A stretch of 64,000 nt of DNA from Bacteroidota bacterium (GCA_023428755.1 JAEYWX010000017.1:310001-374000); one strand, 5' to 3'. Positions 26,758 to 35,474 are shown, numbered from the stretch's first letter. The notes: generated by a model not told the origin, from the sequence alone. Numbers and translations: made by a program.

Positions 26758-29700
26758 TTAGAACGTTAAATTGATACCTAATGAATAAGTAGCCGGTACA
26801 GGATACGTTCCGTTATCGGCACCACCACCAAGGATACTTCCTATCAAAGGTTCAGGTGAGTAGCCTGTTACCCTGCTCCAGGTTTTCAGGTTTTGTGCAC
26901 TTGCAAACACTCTTGCTTTTTGAATATGTAACCGAGTAAGTACAGATGGGTTAAAGGTGTAACCTACCTGTAACAAACGTATACGGAAAAAATCGCCGGG
27001 CTCAAGGAAATAAGTACTCATCAGAAAATTATTTCCTCGTGTGTTATCCAAAATTGGTTCAACGTTATTAGTGCCGGGCCCTGTCCACGCATTCAACCGC
27101 ATGGTTTCATAATTCAGAACTGCAAATGTTGCTGTTCTGCGTTGCGTATAAATTTTATGTCCGGCTGAACCTTGTCCTTGAATATCAAGATCAAATCCTT
27201 TGTATTCTAAGGAAATATTTCCGCCATAGTTGTAACTAGGGAATGGGGAGCCAAGATAGGTTCTGTCGGCTGGTGTAATAACTCCATCATCATCCAGATC
27301 AGCATACGAAATATCGCCGGGTAGTGAATTAGGAAACGATGGAGTTTTTGCAAGGTCAGCAGTTGATTGATAAACCCCTGTTTGCACATAGCCGAAGAAA
27401 TATCCGATAGACTGACCGCTGGTAGTTCTGTTAACACCACCGTTGCCAGTGATCTGGAAATCGAATTTATCGCCAATGGCAACTACCATGTTTTTATTAT
27501 AGCTGACGTTTGCACCCAGTGTGTATCTGAAATCTTTACCTACTACATCACTCCAGCCAAGATTTACTTCAATACCCTTGTTTGTAATTTCACCAAGGTT
27601 GGTGTAATAGGGAACATCCGAGTTATTGGCAGTAGCTAAGCGTGGTACAAGAGTAAGGATATCTGTTGTTTTACGGTTGTAAAATGTGAGCTCAGCATTC
27701 ATCCTGTTATTCAACAGACGCATATCAATCCCAACATCAAGACCACGAACCACTTCAAAATGCAGATTTGGATCGGGTTCGTAAGCTGCCTGGATTGAAG
27801 TGTACACATTATCAGCAAACACAGCTGTAGATGCATTTTGGATACCCGGTTGGTATAAATTATTTCCGATACCATTTGAGTTACCTGTAAGACCCCATGC
27901 TGCACGTACTTTCAGAAAATCAATTCCTTTTACTTTGTCAAAGAAATCTTCCTGACTAACCACCCAGCCGGCACCCACACTACCAAAAGTACCCCATCTG
28001 TTTTGCGGCGCAAACTTAGATGTACCATCTCTACGAATTGTTGCATTCAGTAAATACTTTCCTTTGTATGAATAAGCAGTACGCATAAACGAGCCAAACA
28101 ATGCATCTTCAGATCCGCCGCCGCCATTTGAAATAGGATTGTTTATATTCACAATGTTCAAATACCAGAAATCAGGATTGTCCGGAACGTTAACAGTTGT
28201 ATCACGTCTTGAACCCGATAAAGAAGAGCTACGGTTGTAGATTGTTGTAAAACCTGCAACAACATTTAATGAGTGCCCATCACCCAATTTTTTGTCGTAC
28301 GTTAAATAATGATCTTGTTGAAAGCGTCGTGATTCACTCTGGCTTTGTCCAACGGTTGTTCGAATGGAATTATCGAAAACGGTTTCAGTAGGCGCAGCTC
28401 CTTCCCCCAGATTAATGAAACTGAAAGGAAGGCGGGAATAACTTCTTCCCATATTAAATCCAAGATCTGTGTACACCACCGATTTCCATGTAAAATCCCG
28501 CAGAAATTTAATCTCAGCAAAAAGATTTCCAATTGCTCTAAAACCGTTGTTAATTGAACTGCGGTTGTTACGGTTCAAAGCTGCGATAGGATTACCCACC
28601 TGTGCCCGTTGGAAAGAGGGCATGCTGTAATAGGTGTTTTCATCGAATTGAACCGGAACAATGGGAGCGGCCCATAATGCATTCGAAATTGATGCACCTG
28701 CGGGGTTACTACGGAAATGATAACCGGTGATTTCGCCTCCTACTTTCACATTTTTATTAATGCGTATTTCCTCATTAAAGCGAACCAGAAAACGTTCAAA
28801 CTGATCGTACTTTAAAACACCTTCCTGGTTGGTGTAACCAATGTTCAATAACGTCGTTGTTTTTTCACTGCTGTTTGAAACACTGAGGTTGTGGGAAGTA
28901 ATAATAGCATTTTGTAACACCAAATCCTGCCAATTACTGTTACCTGTATAATTTGTATAATCAAAGGGAGCTGCGTTGAGATTAGCCAGCTGCATATCAT
29001 ATAATTTCCTGAAACCGGCAGCATCTGTAACTTTTATTTTATCGTGAACAGTTTGCACACCAACAGAGCTTTGCAGGTTAATTCGTGTTTGCCCCTTTGC
29101 TGCTTTTTTAGATGTAATGGCAATTACACCATTGGCACCACGTAACCCGTAAATAGCAATTGAGGAAGGATCACGCAAAATGTCAATTGTTTCGATATCA
29201 GCAGGATTTAAAAAGTCAATATTGTCATGCAATATTCCATCAACTACATACACCGGGCTAGCACTGTTTGTACTGTTGACGCCACGTATACGTACTATTG
29301 GACTTGCACCTGCATTACCGGGATTTGAGATGGTGAGCCCCGGCACACGTCCTTGCAAAGACCCAATGGGATTATTGTTTGGTACACGAGATACATCATC
29401 CCCTTTTACTGAGGAAATTGAACCGGTAAGATCCCGTTTGCGTTGTGTACCATACCCCACTACTACTACTTCATTAATGCTTTGTGAAGCAGCCTGTAGT
29501 GTTATATTAATAATCGCCCGTCCATTAACTTTCTCTTCAACACCTGTAAAACCAACTGAACTAAACACCAATGTAGCGTCGTCCGGAACGGTTATTGAAT
29601 AGGTTCCTGAAGCGTTGGTTGTTGTTCCAACATTACTACCCTTTAATGTCACAGAAACACCCGGGATACCTTCACCGGCAGCATCCGTTACTTTACCTGA

Positions 29701-30099
29701 TACAACAATATCCTTTACTAATTCTTCCTTATTGGAAGATTCTTTCAGCACCACCAATTTGGTTGTTAGTATCTGGTAACTGATACCTGTATTTGACAGG
29801 ATCAATGACAACACCTCATTGATGCCGGCATTTTCCACTTCCACACTAACCCGTGGTTTTCCCTTTATTAAACCTTCATCAAACAGGAAACGGTAATCAC
29901 TGTTTTTTTCAATTGCCTGAAAAATCTTTTTCAGTTCTACCGTTTTCATGTTGAGCGATATACGATCTTGCGAATAAGTACGGGCCGAAACCTGCACAGA
30001 AGCAATCGTAAGAAGAATCATAATCAGTTTCATAATCCGTAGCAGCTTTAATGACAGCAGTGGCCTATAATCATAAGCACTCGCTCCAATTTTTTTCAT
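26758..30099 (-). CDS. SusC/RagA-family TonB-dependent transporter with STN signalling domain
   Basis: Importer and signal transducer of the second polysaccharide locus. From the ATG at 30099 it has 1113 residues: a signal-anchor region (KLIMILLTIASVQVSA), an STN domain at about 55-120 (TVELKKIFQAIEKNSDYRF...), a carboxypeptidase-regulatory-like domain (VSGKVTDAAGEGIPGVSV), VVVVGYGTQRKRDLTGS, a plug with YVVDGIL, and the barrel. The STN domain contacts a FecR anti-sigma factor across the periplasm, and the FecR and sigma genes lie immediately upstream, so substrate binding should switch on this operon. A TTG or ATG start at 30147 lacks a proper signal sequence and is rejected. Substrate is discussed under the operon finding. 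Confidence 0.95.
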   Translation of the reverse strand: MKKIGASAYDYRPLLSLKLLRIMKLIMILLTIASVQVSARTYSQDRISLNMKTVELKKIFQAIEKNSDYRFLFDEGLIKGKPRVSVEVENAGINEVLSLILSNTGISYQILTTKLVVLKESSNKEELVKDIVVSGKVTDAAGEGIPGVSVTLKGSNVGTTTNASGTYSITVPDDATLVFSSVGFTGVEEKVNGRAIINITLQAASQSINEVVVVGYGTQRKRDLTGSISSVKGDDVSRVPNNNPIGSLQGRVPGLTISNPGNAGASPIVRIRGVNSTNSASPVYVVDGILHDNIDFLNPADIETIDILRDPSSIAIYGLRGANGVIAITSKKAAKGQTRINLQSSVGVQTVHDKIKVTDAAGFRKLYDMQLANLNAAPFDYTNYTGNSNWQDLVLQNAIITSHNLSVSNSSEKTTTLLNIGYTNQEGVLKYDQFERFLVRFNEEIRINKNVKVGGEITGYHFRSNPAGASISNALWAAPIVPVQFDENTYYSMPSFQRAQVGNPIAALNRNNRSSINNGFRAIGNLFAEIKFLRDFTWKSVVYTDLGFNMGRSYSRLPFSFINLGEGAAPTETVFDNSIRTTVGQSQSESRRFQQDHYLTYDKKLGDGHSLNVVAGFTTIYNRSSSLSGSRRDTTVNVPDNPDFWYLNIVNINNPISNGGGGSEDALFGSFMRTAYSYKGKYLLNATIRRDGTSKFAPQNRWGTFGSVGAGWVVSQEDFFDKVKGIDFLKVRAAWGLTGNSNGIGNNLYQPGIQNASTAVFADNVYTSIQAAYEPDPNLHFEVVRGLDVGIDMRLLNNRMNAELTFYNRKTTDILTLVPRLATANNSDVPYYTNLGEITNKGIEVNLGWSDVVGKDFRYTLGANVSYNKNMVVAIGDKFDFQITGNGGVNRTTSGQSIGYFFGYVQTGVYQSTADLAKTPSFPNSLPGDISYADLDDDGVITPADRTYLGSPFPSYNYGGNISLEYKGFDLDIQGQGSAGHKIYTQRRTATFAVLNYETMRLNAWTGPGTNNVEPILDNTRGNNFLMSTYFLEPGDFFRIRLLQVGYTFNPSVLTRLHIQKARVFASAQNLKTWSRVTGYSPEPLIGSILGGGADNGTYPVPATYSLGINLTF

Positions 30100-30129
30100 A
30101 ATTTTCGAGTTGAAAGGTGAATGACAAAT

Positions 30130-30198
30130 ACTCTGTTGCAGAGTCAATAGCAGTCGTTTAGCCTGCGGGGCTCTGTTGCAGCAGGGCTCCGCTTTTTT
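30130..30198. promoter_or_regulatory. Structured leader between fecR and susC
   Basis: The 147-base gap holds two hairpins. A small one, ACTCTG-TTG-CAGAGT, lies at 30130-30144. A strong GC-rich one lies at about 30164-30191, where GCGGGGCTCTG pairs with CAGGGCTCCGC. The sequence CTCTGTTGCAG occurs in both (30131-30141 and 30171-30181). A T-run follows the larger stem on the plus strand only, so it is not a normal terminator for the minus-strand genes. The hairpins would lie in the 5' leader of the susC mRNA. Confidence 0.4.
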
Positions 30199-30246
30199 AT
30201 AACTGCTTTTACGTTGAGTTTTGGTTACCTGGCATGATCATAATCG

Positions 30247-31356
30247 TTATGGGTGAATAAAAATTTGATTTCCTTTCCGGGTAAAACTAAAACGGCCGGT
30301 TACACTCAGGCCTTCCATTGCCTGGTCGATATTTTCATTAACAAATGAACCGAAGATGCGTTTTTGCGCAAGCAGTGAATCCTCAATCTGAATATCAACA
30401 TTGTACCAGCGCTCCATTTTCACTGCGATGGATTGAAGCGGCTCATCATCAAATACCAGCCTGTTTTCAACCCATTGTATTTCATTGATCGTACTGTCTC
30501 TGCTGTTGAGTTTTATTTCATTGATCGCTACAACCGATTCGGGTTTTTTATTGGGAACCGTTCCTTTCTCCGGGACTGATAGTTTATTATCAACAATCAG
30601 CTTTTCATTGGGCGACAGGATGATTTTATCTTTTGGCCTGCTTTTGATCGATACTTCAATTGTACCCCTGATAAGACTTGTTTCAGTTGTTTCATCATCG
30701 GGGTAGGCTTTTACATTAAACGCCGTACCGATTACTTTAATGTCAATATTAGATGTATGAATGTAAAAGGGATGCGCAGCATCTTTCACCACATCAAAAA
30801 ATGCCTCGCCTGTTAACTCTACTGAGCGTGAGGTTATGGCAAAATCTTTATCGTAGCGTATTTTGCTGCCTGCATTCAGCCAAACAGTTGATCCATCCGG
30901 CAAATTCACTTTTGTGCGTGAACCTTTGTTTGTACTGATCTCATTTTTTTCAGAAGCTACTACAATAGCTTGCGGATTGATGGGCTGGTTGAACAGTCTG
31001 AGCGACAGGAAAACAAGCACAGCTGCCGCAACAGCTGATGCGGAATAGTACCATTTTTTCCAGCGCTGAAAATGTGAGATGTTGATCGTTTCCGTTTGCG
31101 AAGGATAGTTGAACAAAACATTATCATCAAACCCCACTCCTTTTTCGTTCATGCGTTGCACATGGAGGAGATAGGCATCTTCTTCCGTTGATTTGTCTGC
31201 TTTTTCATGCGATTGCCAGATATCAGTCAGGTTTTGGGCAGCAAATTGCCATTCCGGATGCTGCTGCATCAGATGTTCAAGTTCTGCCATTTCCTCAGCA
31301 GAGGCTTCACCGGCAATTTTTTTAGAAAGTAAAATCCAAAAATTCTCCTGACTCAT
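30247..31356 (-). CDS. FecR-family anti-sigma factor
   Basis: Membrane-spanning regulator that holds or activates the ECF sigma factor in response to the STN-domain SusC. The 369-residue protein has a cytoplasmic N-terminal domain (FWILLSKKIAGEASAEEMAELEHL), one transmembrane segment near residues 108-125 (YYSASAVAAAVLVFLSL), then a periplasmic FecR domain (EISTNKGSRTKVNLPDGSTVWLNAGSKI, and GEAFFDV, HPFYIHTSNIDIKVIGTAFNV), and a C-terminal STN-like NVDIQIEDSLLAQKRIFGSF that touches the transporter. Gene order sigma-FecR-SusC is the classic Bacteroidota arrangement. Confidence 0.95.
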   Translation of the reverse strand: MSQENFWILLSKKIAGEASAEEMAELEHLMQQHPEWQFAAQNLTDIWQSHEKADKSTEEDAYLLHVQRMNEKGVGFDDNVLFNYPSQTETINISHFQRWKKWYYSASAVAAAVLVFLSLRLFNQPINPQAIVVASEKNEISTNKGSRTKVNLPDGSTVWLNAGSKIRYDKDFAITSRSVELTGEAFFDVVKDAAHPFYIHTSNIDIKVIGTAFNVKAYPDDETTETSLIRGTIEVSIKSRPKDKIILSPNEKLIVDNKLSVPEKGTVPNKKPESVVAINEIKLNSRDSTINEIQWVENRLVFDDEPLQSIAVKMERWYNVDIQIEDSLLAQKRIFGSFVNENIDQAMEGLSVTGRFSFTRKGNQIFIHP

Positions 31357-31423
31357 GTACGCAATTCGTTTCGTACTTAGTAAGACAGTACAACTTTGTG
31401 TTTACCCCTAAAGACAGAAAAAA

Positions 31424-32008
31424 TTATTTTTCGACTTGTTTCGGAACATGCGAAGGGATCGATAAATGCATGTATTGGGCAATACGCCGCAGCGCAATGG
31501 CCATTTGCGCCTCTACTGTTTTTACAGATATATTCAGTAAGTTGGCGACTTCTTTGTATTTTAGACCGTCCTCTTTTACCAGCATAAAAATAAGTCTGCA
31601 GCGTGCCGGCAGTTCGTTGATTGCTTTTCGGATACGCTGTACTGTTTCCTGGGAGATCATTAATTGTTCCGGGTCAAAATAAACACTGTTCATAGGAACC
31701 AGCCATTGTGCCACATCGTAACCATCTTGCCGCTTTTGTTTCGCAATTACGTTTAACGCTCTGTTTTTAACAGCCGTATAAAAGTAAAGTAATGGTGATT
31801 CTACAATTGTAAGGGTTGACCGCTTTTCCCACACAGCAATAAATACATCGGATACAATCTCTTCTGCATCATCGTTCGACTTTAAAATACCAAAAGCAAA
31901 ACGTGTCAGGGGCTTGTGTAATGAGAGGAACAAGTCACGATAAGCATGCTGGTCATTGTGCAGCGATACTTGTTGAAGCAGGAGCAGTATTTTTTCTTTC
32001 TCAACCAT
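31424..32008 (-). CDS. ECF RNA polymerase sigma factor (FecI-like)
   Basis: Sigma factor that should direct transcription of the polysaccharide operon. The 194-residue protein (ATG at 32008; a TTG three codons upstream is disfavoured) has sigma region 2 (LFLSLHKPLTRFAFGILKSNDDAEEIVSDVFIAVW) and region 4 (INELPARCRLIFMLVKEDGLKYKEVANLLNISVKTVEAQM), joined by a short linker, as in group IV sigma-70 proteins of this phylum. It is transcribed toward the anti-sigma gene with a 67-base gap. The gene is preceded by a terminator that separates it from whatever lies upstream. Confidence 0.95.
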   Translation of the reverse strand: MVEKEKILLLLQQVSLHNDQHAYRDLFLSLHKPLTRFAFGILKSNDDAEEIVSDVFIAVWEKRSTLTIVESPLLYFYTAVKNRALNVIAKQKRQDGYDVAQWLVPMNSVYFDPEQLMISQETVQRIRKAINELPARCRLIFMLVKEDGLKYKEVANLLNISVKTVEAQMAIALRRIAQYMHLSIPSHVPKQVEK

Positions 32009-32081
32009 GGCAACCAACAGTACTATAAAAGTAAGACTTAATTTTCTGCCTGTTGCAAATCAATATTAATTGAATGTAAAA

Positions 32082-32106
32082 AAAATCCCCCGTTATGCGG
32101 GGGACT
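32082..32106 (-). terminator. Strong intrinsic terminator reading on the minus strand
   Basis: GTCCCCCGC-ATAA-CGGGGGATTTTTTTT on the minus strand is a textbook hairpin plus T-run. It can only serve a transcript coming from above 32110 on that strand, since the sigma-factor gene begins below it. This is the main support for a small gene or RNA at 32134-32352. Confidence 0.75.
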
Positions 32107-32133
32107 TTTATGCTGCTTCAATTTTGTTCTGTT

Positions 32134-32352
32134 TCAATTATCCGTTCTCTTAAGGTACAGAAGCCAGCGTTGTTGGTTCATAGGGCCTGGATTCAAAAAC
32201 AGGCCTTCATTGGATTTTAGCGGCTTTCGCCATTTGGTTTGTTGGATATTCGGATCAATCTGTTGGTGACACAAGGTTACAGCAGATAAATTGTAATTAA
32301 AACAATTGATTGCAGGAAGATGTAAAAATTCGTGCATACCTAAGAAAGTCAT
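32134..32352 (-). CDS. Possible small protein (72 aa) or small RNA
   Basis: Unrecognised. An open frame of 72 codons starts at 32352 (an internal ATG at 32337 is an alternative start, MHEFLHLPAINCF). The product is rich in Asn, Leu and Cys, has no signal peptide or membrane segment and shows no motif I know. What makes it worth listing is a strong minus-strand terminator 28-52 bases after its stop, with no other gene to serve. Upstream, TTG and TATTTTTTAC, about 20 bases apart at roughly 32390-32420, resemble a phylum promoter. The transcript could equally be a noncoding RNA. Confidence 0.35.
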   Translation of the reverse strand: MTFLGMHEFLHLPAINCFNYNLSAVTLCHQQIDPNIQQTKWRKPLKSNEGLFLNPGPMNQQRWLLYLKRTDN

Positions 32353-32504
32353 AAGGGATTGTACTTAGCAGCTTCTAAAACAGATCGTTTTATGATGTAA
32401 AAAATAGTCATCCACATCGCTGTGAACAACTTTTTTAAGAAATGTTGAGCAGTTTTTGCAATTTAAAATCCAGATTAAGGCAACTTAGCATCGAAACTGT
32501 ATTC

Positions 32505-33389
32505 ATGGAACAAACAAAAGAAATATCGGCATTACTTCACCTTCTCGACGATCCGGATGATGAAGTGTACAATACAGTAAGTGAAAAGATCATTTCGCTG
32601 GGAAAAGAGATTATCCCCAACCTCGAGCATTTATGGGAAACAACAGCCGATGAATATACCCAGGAGCGGATTGAAATGTTGATCCATGGCTTGCATTTTC
32701 GTGAACTGCAGGAAGATGTTAATGCATGGGCCAATGATAAAGAACATGATTTGTTTACCGGTGCTCTGCTCGTTAGCCGTTATCAATATCCTGATCTTAA
32801 TTTATTAACGCATTACCAGGAGCTGGAAAAAATAAGAAGGAATGTGTGGCTGGAGCTGAACAGCTTTCTTACTTCACTGGAAAAAGTAAATGTGCTCAAT
32901 AATATCCTGTTCAATTATTACAAGATCAAAGGAACTGAGATCAATTACAACCAAGCTGATGAGTTTTTGGCACACAAACTCATCGAGTCAAAAAAGGGAA
33001 ATGCTATTTCAATTGGCATCCTGTTATTGTCACTTGCCAATCTTTTGGATATTAATCTATACATGATCAATATCCCACGGCAATTTATCCTGGGGTATTT
33101 TGATGATGATCCAGAGCATATCAGCAATACCGATTTTCCGCCGGAGCATATTCAATTCTATATGGATGGGGCCAGCGGACAAATTTTTTCGCACAAGGAT
33201 GTAGAAACTTATTTCAAACGCATCAGCGTACACCCTTCCGCTTCTTATTTTAAACCCATGAGCAACAAACGCATCGTGCAACGGATGCTCGAAGAATATG
33301 CAAAGTGTTTTGACAATGAAAAGAACGCATACAAAAAAAGAGACCTGCTAACCCTTGCTTCGCAATTAAACGATACGGAGGATGAATGA
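32505..33389 (+). CDS. Transglutaminase-like (SirB1/PF13369-type) protein
   Basis: Cytoplasmic protein of the SirB1-like transglutaminase-fold family, whose biochemical role is not established. From the ATG at 32505 it has 294 residues, the usual size. A helical N-terminal region (ISALLHLLDDPDDEVYNTVSEKI, HEAT-like) is followed by the core NQADEFLAHKLIESKKGNAISIGILLLSLANLL and INIPRQFILGYF. The canonical transglutaminase Cys is replaced here, as in many members (the KKGNAIS segment holds no Cys), so catalysis is doubtful. It overlaps the csaA start by 8 bases, indicating co-transcription. Confidence 0.85.
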   Translation: MEQTKEISALLHLLDDPDDEVYNTVSEKIISLGKEIIPNLEHLWETTADEYTQERIEMLIHGLHFRELQEDVNAWANDKEHDLFTGALLVSRYQYPDLNLLTHYQELEKIRRNVWLELNSFLTSLEKVNVLNNILFNYYKIKGTEINYNQADEFLAHKLIESKKGNAISIGILLLSLANLLDINLYMINIPRQFILGYFDDDPEHISNTDFPPEHIQFYMDGASGQIFSHKDVETYFKRISVHPSASYFKPMSNKRIVQRMLEEYAKCFDNEKNAYKKRDLLTLASQLNDTEDE

Positions 33390-33720
33390 ACCGATTACCT
33401 GGGCCGATTTTGAAAAAATAAATATTTGTGCAGGTACCATTCTCAATGTAGCAGATTTTCCAGCTGCACGTAAACCTGCCTATCAGTTAACCATTGATTT
33501 TGGTACATATGGCATCAAACAATCATCCGCACAAATCACGCATCATTACACGAAAGAAGAATTGATTGGCAAACAAGTGGTGGCGGTTCTCAATTTTCCG
33601 GTGAAACAGATCGCTACGTTTTTCAGTGAATGCCTGGTGCTGGGTGTATATGATGCCGACGGACAGGTTGTATTGTTGAAGCCTGATAAAGAAGTACAAA
33701 ACGGAGGTAAAATTGGCTGA
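33382..33720 (+). CDS. csaA: CsaA-type tRNA-binding-domain protein
   Basis: Small OB-fold protein related to the C-terminal domain of methionyl-tRNA synthetase. CsaA is described as a chaperone-like partner of the secretion machinery in Bacillus. The 112 residues cover the whole family: ITWADFEKINICAGTIL at the N-terminus, AARKPAYQLTIDFG, KQSSAQITHHY, VLNFPVKQIATFFSECLVLG and a C-terminal PDKEVQNGGKIG. It overlaps the upstream gene by 8 bases and the following ogt start by a few bases, forming a tight three-gene unit. Confidence 0.9.
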   Translation: MNEPITWADFEKINICAGTILNVADFPAARKPAYQLTIDFGTYGIKQSSAQITHHYTKEELIGKQVVAVLNFPVKQIATFFSECLVLGVYDADGQVVLLKPDKEVQNGGKIG

Positions 33721-34213
33721 CACATTGATCTATACCTATACATACAATTCTCCGCTTGGTACAATATTGTTGCAGGCCGAAGATGAGCAGCTCACAGTTG
33801 CCGGTTTTACTGAAGAACAAACAGCTTCTGCAAACGAAGCAGCCTCCTCTCCGGTATTACAAAAAACGATACTCCAATTGGATGAATATTTTGCAGGCAC
33901 CCGTCAGCAATTTGATTTACCGCTCAACCCGGCAGGAACTGCATTTCAGCAAAAAGTGTGGCAACAGTTGGTCCAAATTCCCTTTGGAGAAACCATTACC
34001 TACTTACACATGGCCAAGCGTTTGGGAAATGTAAAAAGCATAAGGGCAGCCGCTTCTGCCAATGGAAAAAACCCATTGGCGATCATTATACCCTGTCACC
34101 GTGTTGTTGGTGCCGATGGAAAACTGACAGGTTATGCCGGAGGACTGCACCGCAAACAATGGCTGTTAGAACACGAAGCAAAGATGGCTGGCAAACAATC
34201 AGTCTTGTTTTAA
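33713..34213 (+). CDS. ogt: Methylated-DNA-protein-cysteine methyltransferase
   Basis: Suicide DNA-repair protein that removes alkyl groups from O6-alkylguanine. The 166-residue protein has an N-terminal Ogt ribonuclease-like domain (YNSPLGTILLQAEDE) and the DNA-binding domain with FQQKVWQQLVQIPFGET, ASANGKNPLAIIIPCHRVVG (active Cys in PCHR) and GYAGGLHRKQWLLEHE. The start appears to be TTG at 33713, preceded at 5 bases by a good GGAGG (33703-33707) that lies in the end of csaA, with no ATG nearby. It abuts the convergent gene at 34214 with no spacer. Confidence 0.93.
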   Translation: MADTLIYTYTYNSPLGTILLQAEDEQLTVAGFTEEQTASANEAASSPVLQKTILQLDEYFAGTRQQFDLPLNPAGTAFQQKVWQQLVQIPFGETITYLHMAKRLGNVKSIRAAASANGKNPLAIIIPCHRVVGADGKLTGYAGGLHRKQWLLEHEAKMAGKQSVLF

Positions 34214-34570
34214 TCAGGGACATTGTTTGGTGTATAATGTATCTGCTTTCCGCAATACCGTATCAATCATTATAACCATTACTGATTTTAAAGGAAACCC
34301 AACTTCAGTTGCATAGTTACAAATACTGTCGCCAACAGTTGCGTATTGCTGTTGGTTAGCTTGAATTAAGGAGATTTCAAACATATCGCAATCGATCCCA
34401 GAAATTCCATTATACAGATGCCCGTTGATGTTTGTAGCCGAGTCAACAACTTTGTAATAAGCTGTATAGTTGAAATTATCACAAAATTGCTTTTTTGAAG
34501 TTGCTGTGTAAAGTACAGCATAAAAAAGAATCCCAACAATAGCAGTAAGAATAGGCTTTTTATTTTTCAT
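34214..34570 (-). CDS. Small membrane-anchored or secreted protein of unknown function
   Basis: No family recognised. The 118-residue product has one N-terminal hydrophobic segment (ILTAIVGILFYAVLYTATS) that could be an uncleaved anchor. Its extracytoplasmic part has four cysteines (CDNFNY, IDCDMF, SICNYA, TKQCP), suggesting disulfides. The start overlaps the end of the VanZ-like gene by 11 bases, so the two are translated together. Its stop codon touches that of ogt. Confidence 0.65.
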   Translation of the reverse strand: MKNKKPILTAIVGILFYAVLYTATSKKQFCDNFNYTAYYKVVDSATNINGHLYNGISGIDCDMFEISLIQANQQQYATVGDSICNYATEVGFPLKSVMVIMIDTVLRKADTLYTKQCP

Positions 34571-34943
34571 ACAGAATGTTTCTCGTTAGATAAGAAAGTA
34601 ACCATCCCCAAAAAGCTGCTGCGATATCAAAATAATCAAAAACAAATTGGCTGCGAATACACAGTTGAATCAGTTCTGATGAAAGTACAAAAAGGAGTAT
34701 TGACAATGAAAACCAATTCTTTTCTCTATACTGTTCAATACTGAATAAAAATGCACCCAATGAAAATGCCCATAAAAAATCCGGTAGTACTCCGATTACT
34801 AAACGAACCAACTTGTTTTCGGGAATAACTTTTATCGCTATTGGAAACAAATCAGCTAACCATGAGCCTGTCCTGAAAAAAATATAACATAAGCCGCCAA
34901 GAATTAGCGGCAAAACTATCAGCAGGGCAAATCTTCTTTGCAT
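34560..34943 (-). CDS. VanZ-like small membrane protein
   Basis: Polytopic inner-membrane protein of 127 residues with about four membrane segments (LIVLPLILGGLCYIFF; LPDFLWAFSLGAFLFSI; FSLSILLFVLSSELIQL; FDIAAAFWGWLLSYL). The pattern LPDFLW near segment two, SELIQ in segment three and FDYFDIAAAFWG in segment four is that of VanZ-like proteins, whose function is generally unknown. It begins directly after the cytidine deaminase stop and overlaps the next gene. Confidence 0.65.
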   Translation of the reverse strand: MQRRFALLIVLPLILGGLCYIFFRTGSWLADLFPIAIKVIPENKLVRLVIGVLPDFLWAFSLGAFLFSIEQYREKNWFSLSILLFVLSSELIQLCIRSQFVFDYFDIAAAFWGWLLSYLTRNILYEK

Positions 34944-35429
34944 TTACTTCATATCATCACTCGTAAACGAAAGTGGCAATAGCATTCCTGCATCGGGGAT
35001 GATGAATACTTTTCCATTCATTCCACCCAATATCAAACGGATCGGAACTTTTGTTTTTTGACGAAACTCCTGCAATGCCTGCCGGCAAATACCACAGGGA
35101 GAAATGGGATGATCGCTTTCCCCGTTATTGTTATTGTAGCTGATGGCAATTGTTTCAATCGGCATTTTGGGATAGAGTGAAGAAACGGATGCCAGCACCA
35201 CACGTTCGGCACACAAACCTGCGGGGAACGATGCATTTTCCTGGTTACTGCCGGCGATAATTTCACCATTGCTCAACTTGGCAACAGCACCCACCTGGAA
35301 GCGTGAATAAGGAGCGTATGCATGTTGCGTCACTTCACGTGCTTCATCCAGCAACCATTTGTCATCTTCTGTGAGATCATCAATGGAATCATAGATCTCA
35401 TATTCAAAATGAATTTCCTGTTTATTCAT
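34944..35429 (-). CDS. cdd: Cytidine deaminase
   Basis: Zinc enzyme converting cytidine and deoxycytidine to uridine forms in pyrimidine salvage. The 161 residues hold the family core: AYAPYSRFQVGA at 38-49, NQENASFPAGLCAERV with Cys73 and proton-shuttle Glu75, and PCGICRQAL with the zinc ligands Cys112 and Cys115. It lies downstream of a terminator that closes the signal peptidase gene and leads a short operon with two membrane protein genes. Confidence 0.95.
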   Translation of the reverse strand: MNKQEIHFEYEIYDSIDDLTEDDKWLLDEAREVTQHAYAPYSRFQVGAVAKLSNGEIIAGSNQENASFPAGLCAERVVLASVSSLYPKMPIETIAISYNNNNGESDHPISPCGICRQALQEFRQKTKVPIRLILGGMNGKVFIIPDAGMLLPLSFTSDDMK

Positions 35430-35444
35430 ATAGCGGTTATTTAG

Positions 35445-35474
35445 ACAAAAAATCCCCCGAACATGTCGGAGGAT
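35445..35474 (-). terminator. Intrinsic terminator of the signal peptidase gene
   Basis: On the minus strand TCCTCCGA-CATGT-TCGGGGGA folds as a hairpin (one G-U pair) followed by TTTTTT. It lies 34-60 bases after the lepB stop and just before cdd. Confidence 0.75.

Noticed and set aside
32505..33389. Active transglutaminase
   Set aside because: The fold is present, but the expected catalytic Cys is not in the core segment, so enzymatic activity is not claimed.
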